A model generated the notes under the pieces. That model made no database searches and was not told the DNA's origin. It saw only the letters and a list, made by a program, of their open reading frames with translations. Of a stretch of DNA of 64,000 nt, positions 35,802 to 42,652 are shown piece after piece (position 1 is the stretch's first letter; the number at the start of each line of letters is the position of its first letter). Source of the stretch: an uncultured Spirochaeta sp. GTDB taxonomy: Bacteria > Spirochaetota > Spirochaetia > DSM-27196 > Alkalispirochaetaceae. Where the stretch lies: positions 27,185 through 91,184 of the forward strand of contig CAJWEZ010000007.1 in assembly GCA_913030605.1 (NCBI GenBank), in the 5' to 3' direction. The position numbers and the translations under genes are program-made.

Positions 35802-36092
35802 GTGGAATCCCACACCGAGAACCCCTCCGCCGACGGCGACGCGCCGCGGGCGGAGGAAATCATCGCGGAGATCTACGGCCGCGTGGTTCACGTGCGTGAG
35901 ACCGGCGGACGGGTGACCGCCATCGTACTGCCGATGGATCTCTATCGAACGATCCAGGAATACCGCAGCCGTCTGGGGGAGGCCCCGGGCGGTTTTCCGG
36001 ACTATCTTGGAAAGTATGATCTCTTTGGCGTTCCGTTATATACTGATGGTGGTGAGACGATTGTCATTAAAACACGTCGCGATACAGCGTAA
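35802..36092 (+). CDS. Small hypothetical protein
   Basis: 96 aa from GTG 35802, 12 nt after hppA. It is soluble and acidic at the N-terminus, with an EIIAEIYGRVVHVRETGGRV segment and a compact C-terminal half (YLGKYDLFGVPLYTDGGETI). I do not recognise the family. Neither a signal peptide nor a membrane segment is present. It is probably co-transcribed with hppA and with the exported protein gene that follows. Confidence 0.6.
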   Translation: MESHTENPSADGDAPRAEEIIAEIYGRVVHVRETGGRVTAIVLPMDLYRTIQEYRSRLGEAPGGFPDYLGKYDLFGVPLYTDGGETIVIKTRRDTA

Positions 36093-36135
36093 TGCGGCCG
36101 TCACCGACGGCAGGAACTCCACACTGCAGCAGGAC

Positions 36136-38010
36136 TTGAGCCGGGGGCGTCGGCCGTCGGGCGGCGTCATGCTGGCTCTATGGCTGGTGTTCGCCGCCCT
36201 CCAGCCGGTCGTGGGACAGGATGCGGCACCGGCGACATTGAACGCCGCGGGGGTCGATCGGATCGCCGTGGTTCCCTTCGTGAACACCACCGATGTGGAA
36301 CAGTGGGACAATCTCGCTGCCGCGATGACCGACACGATCCGACTCACGTTGCAGCTGGGTGGACGCTACGACGTGGGAACGCCGGACATGTCCGGTATCA
36401 ACCCCTACGCCCCCGACGGGCCGCTGCAACTCCGCTCGCTGTCCGAGCGGCGACGCCTGGACGCCGCGGTTATCGGACGCATTTCCAGCATGGAAAACGG
36501 ACGCATCGAACTGGAAACCTCCGTCTGGAGTGCCGCGACGGGGCAGATTCTCGGAAGCGAGCGTCGCCAGGCGTTCGGCGCCTTTGACATCATTGACGCT
36601 GCCGATGAACTGGTGATTCTTGCGTCGTCCGCACTCATGGGGTATCAGGTCGACTTCGGCGCCGCTGTCCTGCGGCCGTCCAGGGACGACGTGGACTACG
36701 CCGTGGCGATCGATGGAATTCCGATCGGCAGTCGGGTGCGCTCGATCCCGCAGATTCTGACCGGTGCACGCCGGTTTGACGTCACCGTCACGGTCGCCGG
36801 TCGAGAACAGCTCGTGTATTCCGCCGAACGTCAGATTCGCCCCGGGGAAGCGATCGAACTCTCCTTTGGACTCCCGCGGGTCACGCGGCGCGAACAGCAG
36901 GAGATCCGTGTCCGACACGAACTCGCGCGAAATCTTCTCGGTCAGCCCGATCAGTTCCGGGTCGCGTTCGAAGCGCTCAGCGAAAGTCGCAACCTCCTGG
37001 CGCAGGCGCGGGAGTCGGAGGTGGTCAACGCGATGCGCCAGGAGCAGGAACTCCTGGAAACGGCGTGGCAGCTCGACGAGGAGTTCGTGCGCATGACGCC
37101 GGCGGAGGTATTTGGCACCGGGGACGGCTCCGGTTCACCGAGCGCGCCGGAGGATCTGCTTCCCGGGACCTATAGAATCGCAGCTGATCGGGCCGGAGAT
37201 CCTCTGGTCGACGAACGCGTTCGGCGGAACGGTCTTGCCCAGTACCATCTGCTCAGGCTGCGCTGGGTGCAGGCGCTTGGTGAAGCGCGCTGGGACGACG
37301 CGGAGCTGACGCTGTCCGCGATGGATGCGGTCGTCAGCCAGCTCGACCTCGCCGACGTGCGCGGTGCGCTGGCTACCGACCGGCGCAGGTTCGACGCGGC
37401 ACGGCAGGAGGCCGAGGTGGTCCAGCAACGCAGGCGCCGCCCGTGGCCGTATCTCGGGCTGGCGGTTGGCCTTGGCGGTGCTGGCTACGGCGGGTATCTC
37501 CTGGCAACCGACGCGGTGGGATCCCTTACCGACGACGCCGATGCGACCTATGCCGAGTACCAGGCGGCGACGACCGGAGCCGACGCCGAGCGTTTGCGGA
37601 GTGAGGCGGAGGACCTGTACGACGAGGCGGAACTCACCGAGTGGATTCAGTGGGGGAGCATTGCCGTTGGCGGCGTGGTGACTCTTGTGTCATCGGCACT
37701 CCTTGTTCGCAACAGTCGGGCGGGTGAGGCGTACCTCAGGGACTGGGCCCGAGAACAGTACGGGCGTGACATCGACGTCGCCGAACGGATCGCGGAGCGT
37801 ATGGCAGTCGCCCCGCCAGACGACCGCGCGACGATCGTGGTGTTGGGACCGGGATCGGTGATCGCCGATTTGGATGGAGCGCCACGCAGTCTTCCCGTAC
37901 TCGTTGACCAGGAGCCCGGACTCCCAGTAGGTGTGGGACGACCTCCAGTGGTCGCGGCTGACCGCACCCGACTTTACGCGTCCGGCATCTCCCTGGCGGT
38001 GGTGGACTGA
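36136..38010 (+). CDS. Exported hypothetical protein with LpoB/CsgG-like N-terminal domain and two membrane segments
   Basis: 624 aa if started at TTG 36136, which gives a basic n-region (SRGRRPSGG) before the signal core ALWLVFAALQPVVGQ; ATG 36169 is the alternative start. RIAVVPFVNTTDVEQWDNLA, about residues 45-65, is typical of CsgG/LpoB/TolB-type N-terminal domains. A helical middle region is followed by two membrane-like segments (about 438-455 and 505-525) and a C-terminal beta-rich end. The function is unknown. The stop overlaps the next ATG by one base (TGATG). Confidence 0.65.
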   Translation: MSRGRRPSGGVMLALWLVFAALQPVVGQDAAPATLNAAGVDRIAVVPFVNTTDVEQWDNLAAAMTDTIRLTLQLGGRYDVGTPDMSGINPYAPDGPLQLRSLSERRRLDAAVIGRISSMENGRIELETSVWSAATGQILGSERRQAFGAFDIIDAADELVILASSALMGYQVDFGAAVLRPSRDDVDYAVAIDGIPIGSRVRSIPQILTGARRFDVTVTVAGREQLVYSAERQIRPGEAIELSFGLPRVTRREQQEIRVRHELARNLLGQPDQFRVAFEALSESRNLLAQARESEVVNAMRQEQELLETAWQLDEEFVRMTPAEVFGTGDGSGSPSAPEDLLPGTYRIAADRAGDPLVDERVRRNGLAQYHLLRLRWVQALGEARWDDAELTLSAMDAVVSQLDLADVRGALATDRRRFDAARQEAEVVQQRRRRPWPYLGLAVGLGGAGYGGYLLATDAVGSLTDDADATYAEYQAATTGADAERLRSEAEDLYDEAELTEWIQWGSIAVGGVVTLVSSALLVRNSRAGEAYLRDWAREQYGRDIDVAERIAERMAVAPPDDRATIVVLGPGSVIADLDGAPRSLPVLVDQEPGLPVGVGRPPVVAADRTRLYASGISLAVVD

Positions 38011-39614
38011 TGGTTTCCCGGCGCGGGCGAGGATTCCGAACGGCGCTGACGGCGTTCGTCGCGGCTGCGCCGGTTGTACTTCTCGTTCCGCTGTTGGCCG
38101 GATGCCCGTTTCCGCTCACGCAGGTGGATCGGCCCGAGTACAACAACCCCGTGGACCCGGGAGCGCGGGTTCCGATTCGGGACGTTCTGCCGCTCATCCC
38201 GGACGCCGCGTTCCGGGACGCGGTTATCGCCAGTGGCGTGCGCTACAACACCGACCTCGAGACGCTGTGGGCCGAGGACGCGGGGATTGCAGATCTCACC
38301 GGTATTCAGTATCTCCCACGGTTGAGGGAGCTCTCGCTGCCGAACGTCTCGCCCACCGGTGGCAACGCCGTGACCTCACTGGAGCCCCTGAGGGGGCATC
38401 CGTCGCTCGAATACCTGGCGCTGTCAAATGAAGGCGGGTCGGCCCCGACCCACCTCGTCACCGACTACAGCCCCCTTGCGGATGTACCGAATCTGCGGCG
38501 TCTGGACCTCTCGTACATGTCCTCGGCGGGGCAGGATTTCGCCGTCGCCGGGTTTGTACCGCAGCTTGAGGAGCTACGGATCCGCGGCTGGGATCTCACC
38601 GGCGTTGCCAGCGTTCCCACGATTGCCGGTCTGCGACGACTGGATGTGTCCGACGCCACAGGGTTTTCGGACCTGTCGCCGTTTTCGTTTCCCTCGCTGG
38701 AGGAACTCGATGTCTGGAACAGCCAGTTGAACGACCTCTCCGGGGGCAGCGGCATCGCGACGCTGCGGCGTCTTTCGGTGGGAAGTGCCGGGGTAATGAC
38801 CTCCCTGAATGGCCTGGCGACGTTCGCCGCTCTCCAGGAGCTGGATGTCGGGAACAGCCCGAACATAACCGATCTGTCGGGCCTGTCAGCGCTTGGTTCG
38901 ACGTTGCGGTACCTGAACGCGGACAACCTTCCGACGGCGGCGTATGGAACGCTCCCGTCGCTCGCGGTGCTGGAGGAACTGCATGCCCGCGGCGCGTATT
39001 CAGATGCCGCGTCGCTGCAGGACCTGGTCAGCCAGCCGGCGCTCCGTCGGCTCTACACGAGTCCCAACACAACGCTCAGTGATCTCAGCGATTTCCTGAA
39101 TGTTGCCCCGCCGGCCTCGCTCGAGGAGTTCGGGTTCGAGCTTGATGCCAACCTGACGTTCGATCCGGATTTGCAGCAGCTCTCCGGGTGGCCGGTGGCG
39201 GAACTGCGGATCAACGACGCCTCCACAACCAAGACCGTCCTGAACATCTCGGCGCTGTCGTCGAGTCCGGTCAGGCGCCTCGAGCTGACAAACCTTGGGC
39301 TTACCGACACGTCGGCGGTCCAGGTGGCCCAGGCCGTCCCGTACGTCGAGTTCCTCAGCCTGGCGAACAACCCCAACGTCACCTCGGCGGCGCCGTTTCA
39401 GTCGCTGACGTTTCTGCGGGAGCTCGATCTTTCGGTTGCGACTTCTCCCACCGGGATCGGCGCCGACCCGCTGATAAACGGTATTCCCGGCCTGGCGGCG
39501 CTGCCGGACCTGTACCAGGTCTATCTGACGAACACCGCCGCCGGGGGCGACCCCGCCGGCAGCGGCATCGATCAGCTCACCACACAGCGGCCGGACATCA
39601 ACGTCGTGTACTGA
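38010..39614 (+). CDS. Leucine-rich-repeat lipoprotein
   Basis: 534 aa. A type II signal (ALTAFVAAAPVVLLVPLLAGC, here 21 residues given as core only: VVLLVPLLAGC) predicts a lipoprotein with Cys about 32. From about residue 70 there are roughly fifteen leucine-rich repeats of 20-24 residues (LRRLDLS, LEELDVWNS, LRRLSVGSAG, LQELDVGNSP type), as in internalin-like surface proteins. It may face the periplasm or cell surface and bind protein ligands; the ligand is unknown. It is coupled to the preceding exported protein by a one-base overlap. Confidence 0.85.
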   Translation: MVSRRGRGFRTALTAFVAAAPVVLLVPLLAGCPFPLTQVDRPEYNNPVDPGARVPIRDVLPLIPDAAFRDAVIASGVRYNTDLETLWAEDAGIADLTGIQYLPRLRELSLPNVSPTGGNAVTSLEPLRGHPSLEYLALSNEGGSAPTHLVTDYSPLADVPNLRRLDLSYMSSAGQDFAVAGFVPQLEELRIRGWDLTGVASVPTIAGLRRLDVSDATGFSDLSPFSFPSLEELDVWNSQLNDLSGGSGIATLRRLSVGSAGVMTSLNGLATFAALQELDVGNSPNITDLSGLSALGSTLRYLNADNLPTAAYGTLPSLAVLEELHARGAYSDAASLQDLVSQPALRRLYTSPNTTLSDLSDFLNVAPPASLEEFGFELDANLTFDPDLQQLSGWPVAELRINDASTTKTVLNISALSSSPVRRLELTNLGLTDTSAVQVAQAVPYVEFLSLANNPNVTSAAPFQSLTFLRELDLSVATSPTGIGADPLINGIPGLAALPDLYQVYLTNTAAGGDPAGSGIDQLTTQRPDINVVY

Positions 39615-39620
39615 CGGGGA

Positions 39621-39649
39621 TTGACTGGCGTTTCGTTCCGTGCTACGTT
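39621..39649 (+). promoter_or_regulatory. Putative promoter of tRNA-Gly
   Basis: TTGACT (39621-39626), 17-bp spacer, TACGTT (39644-39649), 36 bp before the tRNA. The layout matches the other two tRNA promoters. Confidence 0.5.
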
Positions 39650-39685
39650 CTGCCTCGCCGTTCCTGACACGACGGCATGACTCAA

Positions 39686-39757
39686 GCGAGCGTCGTATAA
39701 TGGCTATTACCCCAGCCTTCCAAGCTGGAGATGTGGGTTCGATTCCCATCGCTCGCT
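39686..39757 (+). tRNA. tRNA-Gly (anticodon TCC)
   Basis: 72 nt. The acceptor stem GCGAGCG (39686-39692) pairs with CGCTCGC (39750-39756), discriminator T39757. The anticodon stem CCAGC/GCTGG encloses the loop CTTCCAA with anticodon TCC at 39719-39721. The T arm holds GGTTCGATTCC. CCA is not encoded. Confidence 0.97.
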
Positions 39758-39763
39758 CGTCCA

Positions 39764-39790
39764 GGCCCGCCGATCCGGCGGGCCTTTTTT
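39764..39790 (+). terminator. Intrinsic terminator after tRNA-Gly
   Basis: A perfect 9-bp stem GGCCCGCCG / CGGCGGGCC with loop ATC and a TTTTTT tail, starting 6 nt after the tRNA. It ends the tRNA transcript. Confidence 0.93.
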
Positions 39791-39845
39791 GTGTCCACCT
39801 GGTATCCGCCGCAGGACGCACGGGCCGCCCCCGCGACGACTGGGA

Positions 39846-40844
39846 TCAATGCTGTCCACCGCCGATGCGGATCAGTCTGCGAAACAACCTGTGCCGGGTT
39901 TCCTCGTTCAGCTGTGAAAAGCTGATGTGCACGGTTTTGTCGCGGCGGGAGGTCCGGACCGCTGTCCCCGCGACCTCAATGGGGGCGGCGCCGCCGGCGT
40001 CAAGCGTGAGTTCGACCCGGGCGCCGGTGATCACCCTCTTCTTGGGGTTCCTGATGGCGGCGCCGCCGATGCTGAGATCTTCGGTACGGCTGGACAGCGG
40101 GCGCTCCTCGATGCCCGGTAGTCGGATTTCGACGGGGAGTTCCACCTCCCGGCGCCGGTATTTCCGTCGCTGAACGTGCTCAACGTGACGGGAGTGCTGC
40201 AGCGTCACTTCCTTGCCGGATCGTTCGATTACCGCTGAGTGGAAGCGATACAACCCATCGTCACCGCCGCAGACCACCTCCACGGTGGTGCCGGCGTGCA
40301 TCGACCGATGTCCCTTGTCCAGACGAACCCGCAGGCCGTTCTCGCCGCTCAGGAGGAGATGTCCCGAGGCAACATTGAGGTTCTTGTCGGAGATCGATAC
40401 CTCTGCGCCTCCGGGAATCGTCTCGCTGGATCGCCCTCCGGCGCGGAGTGGAGCGGTGTCGATCTCCAGTTTGCGCAGCAACCGCATCACTTCGACCTCC
40501 GATACGATTCCCTCGCGAATGCCCTGGCGCGCCACACGAAGAAGGAGGTGGTCGTCCTCGATCAGCCTGTCCTGCTGGTGCGGGTCCTTGAGGAACCACG
40601 AGAGGTGATCGAGGGTGCGTTGGTCCATGCGCCCGAGCTGAATCAGGTCGCGTCGGGTGCGGGTGCGATGTTTCAGGACAGGCTGGGCGTGGGGGTTGGG
40701 ACGGCGTTTCTTCTTGCCGGTCGCGTGTCTGCGGGCGTTGATAACCTGGTAACCCAACAGTCCGACGACGATAACGGCAAGGACGATAACAAAAAGAATC
40801 GTCTCGCTGGTCGACGTCTGAAAACCGGTGCTGATATTCGGCAT
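39846..40844 (-). CDS. Membrane-anchored PilZ-domain protein (probable c-di-GMP receptor)
   Basis: 332 aa. One membrane segment at about 14-36 is followed by a basic stretch and a long helical domain. A YcgR-type beta domain follows at about 150-215. The PilZ domain (about 225-330) has the c-di-GMP motifs RRKYRRR (RxxxR) and DLSIGGAAI (D/N-x-S-x-x-G), both intact. It is likely a membrane-tethered c-di-GMP receptor. AGGAGGT precedes the ATG. Together with the HD-GYP protein it shows c-di-GMP signalling in this organism. Confidence 0.88.
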   Translation of the reverse strand: MPNISTGFQTSTSETILFVIVLAVIVVGLLGYQVINARRHATGKKKRRPNPHAQPVLKHRTRTRRDLIQLGRMDQRTLDHLSWFLKDPHQQDRLIEDDHLLLRVARQGIREGIVSEVEVMRLLRKLEIDTAPLRAGGRSSETIPGGAEVSISDKNLNVASGHLLLSGENGLRVRLDKGHRSMHAGTTVEVVCGGDDGLYRFHSAVIERSGKEVTLQHSRHVEHVQRRKYRRREVELPVEIRLPGIEERPLSSRTEDLSIGGAAIRNPKKRVITGARVELTLDAGGAAPIEVAGTAVRTSRRDKTVHISFSQLNEETRHRLFRRLIRIGGGQH

Positions 40845-40890
40845 CGTACCTCCTTTTGAATTCTAGGCGCAAATTGGTAGACTGTCCACC

Positions 40891-41607
40891 GTGGGAATGA
40901 GTATGTCACGGATGCCAGTGCTGGAACGAACGGTAAACACGATCATTCGGGGGCTCGTGCGGGTGCTGTGCCGGGTCGAGGACAACGAACTGTCGAAAAT
41001 CCCTCCGCAGGGGCCGGCGATCCTGGTCAGCAATCACACGACCAATCTCGAGGGGCCGATCTACTACGTCCTTCTCGATCCCCGGCGCAAGACCGCCCTG
41101 GGAAAACAGGAGTTGTGGGACAACCTCTTCACGCGTTTCTTGATGCAGGTCTGGGGGGTGATCCCGTTGAATCGTCGCGGAGCGGACCGGCGCGCCATGG
41201 CACGTGCCCGACGCGCCCTCGAGAGGGGCGAGTTTCTCGGTATCGCACCGGAGGGGACGAGAAGCATGTCCGGTGCCCTGCAACGGGGCCGTCCCGGGGC
41301 GGCGATGATCGCCACCGCCGCGCGGGTTCCGATCATCCCAATGGTGCAGTGGGGAGTGCAGGACCTGGTTTCGAACCTGCGGCGTCTGCGCCGGACGCCG
41401 CTGCATTTCCGCGTCGGCACGCCGTTTTTCCTGCGTGTTCCGGACAACCGCCTCCCGGAGCGGAGCGAGCTGCGGCGAATGGCGGACGAAATCATGTACC
41501 AGTTGGCGGTCCTGATGCCGCCGCATCTGCGGGGGTACTACCGTGACCTGTCGGCGATGACAACCGAGTTCATCGAACCGGTGTATACGCGGAAGACCGC
41601 ATTCTGA
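40891..41607 (+). CDS. PlsC-family 1-acyl-glycerol-3-phosphate acyltransferase
   Basis: 238 aa from GTG 40891 (ATG 40897 also possible). The catalytic motif is NHTTNLEGP, that is H-x4-E instead of the usual H-x4-D, as in some PlsC-like branches. The second motif PEGTRS and the later IPM strand are present. It transfers an acyl group to lysophosphatidic acid in phospholipid synthesis. It is divergent from the PilZ gene. A TTGAAT-16-TAGACT promoter-like pair lies at 40856-40883, with low confidence. Confidence 0.85.
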   Translation: MGMSMSRMPVLERTVNTIIRGLVRVLCRVEDNELSKIPPQGPAILVSNHTTNLEGPIYYVLLDPRRKTALGKQELWDNLFTRFLMQVWGVIPLNRRGADRRAMARARRALERGEFLGIAPEGTRSMSGALQRGRPGAAMIATAARVPIIPMVQWGVQDLVSNLRRLRRTPLHFRVGTPFFLRVPDNRLPERSELRRMADEIMYQLAVLMPPHLRGYYRDLSAMTTEFIEPVYTRKTAF

Positions 41608-41647
41608 TACTGTACCGCTCCGGGTGAGACCGTAAGGAGAGCAAGCT

Positions 41648-42010
41648 ATGGGAGTGCGGGGAGAGCTGTTTTCAGCTCGTGTAAAAAGCAAGAACGATCG
41701 CCGTACCTACTTTTTCAACGTCAAGGAAAATCGCAACAACGACGTGTTCGTAACCGTCGTCGAAAGCAAGAAAACCGGTGAGGGCGAAGTGTTCGACCGC
41801 CACCAGGTCGTGGTGTTCGAGGAAGATCTGCGCCTGTTCCGAAAGGGGCTCGATACGGTTCTCGAGTACCTCGACGGCCGGGAGGGTGGCGGCGGGAATC
41901 GATCCCGCCGGGACGATCGCGGCCACCACGGCGGCGCCGACGCGTCGCGAAAGAAGCAGACAAAGCTTCGCCGGCGGAAACCGGACGAGTCGGGCTCAGA
42001 CGCCGACTGA
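41648..42010 (+). CDS. DUF3276/BpuR-like PUR-domain nucleic-acid-binding protein
   Basis: 120 aa. The N-terminal two thirds (MGVRGELFSARVKSKNDRRT, YFFNVKENRNNDVFVTVVES) match the PUR-alpha-like DUF3276 family, including BpuR, a DNA/RNA-binding repressor in Borrelia. The last 40 residues form a basic, low-complexity Arg/Gly/Lys tail. AAGGAGAGC precedes the ATG. The 3' end overlaps rnhB on the opposite strand by 15 nt. Confidence 0.85.
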   Translation: MGVRGELFSARVKSKNDRRTYFFNVKENRNNDVFVTVVESKKTGEGEVFDRHQVVVFEEDLRLFRKGLDTVLEYLDGREGGGGNRSRRDDRGHHGGADASRKKQTKLRRRKPDESGSDAD

Positions 42011-42610
42011 GGACGCGGGCGATACGCCCCGGAAACTGCGTCGGTGAATCGGGCTGGGGCCGTGGCTCGCCAGCGCGCGGCGGTGTTCCGGTGTGGGGTA
42101 CCCTTTGTGCCGTTCGAAGCCGTAGCGGTCATCACGGCGCGCGTATTCGCACATCCAGCGATCGCGCGTCACCTTTGCCACGATGCTTCCCGCCATGATC
42201 GCAGGTTCCAGATGGTCACCTCCGACGATCGCGGTGCATGCAATCGCAGGGTCCACGGGGGGACAGAATCTACCGTCGGCTCGTATTTCGTGAATTGTTG
42301 GAGCCGGCGAACGGGCAAGAAGCTCCTCGACGGCCAGGGACATCGCCCGGAGTGCCGCGTGGTGAATGTTGATGCGATCGATCTCTTCAGGCCATACCCA
42401 GCCAATCCCGACAGCGTTGCCGCCATCGACTATCATCGCAAACAGGTGTTCCCGCGCTGTCGGTGACAGAGCCTTGGAGTCGCGAAGGGGTGTCGTGTCG
42501 AAATCGCGCCGGAGAACGACGGCGGCGGCGGTGACAGGACCGGCCAGGGGCCCCCGACCGACCTCGTCGACGCCACAGACGTCAAAAAAGGCGCTATTGG
42601 GCTCGCTCAT
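41996..42610 (-). CDS. rnhB: Ribonuclease HII
   Basis: 204 aa. The catalytic acidic residues are visible in GVDEVGRGPLAGPV (Asp and Glu) and in the IVGGDHLEPAIMAGSIVAKV segment; the basic C-terminal HKGYPTPEHRRAL completes the family signature. The enzyme removes ribonucleotides and RNA-DNA hybrids. Its start is back-to-back with the smc promoter region. Confidence 0.95.
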   Translation of the reverse strand: MSEPNSAFFDVCGVDEVGRGPLAGPVTAAAVVLRRDFDTTPLRDSKALSPTAREHLFAMIVDGGNAVGIGWVWPEEIDRINIHHAALRAMSLAVEELLARSPAPTIHEIRADGRFCPPVDPAIACTAIVGGDHLEPAIMAGSIVAKVTRDRWMCEYARRDDRYGFERHKGYPTPEHRRALASHGPSPIHRRSFRGVSPASSVGV

Positions 42611-42626
42611 GCTTGCGGGCTATACT
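42597..42626 (+). promoter_or_regulatory. Putative smc promoter
   Basis: TTGGGC (42597-42602), 18-bp spacer, TATACT (42621-42626), about 20 nt before the smc GTG. GTAGGAGCAAGC precedes the start codon. It lies at the start of the divergent rnhB gene. Confidence 0.45.
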
Positions 42627-42652
42627 AATTGGACTGTACTGTAGGAGCAAGC

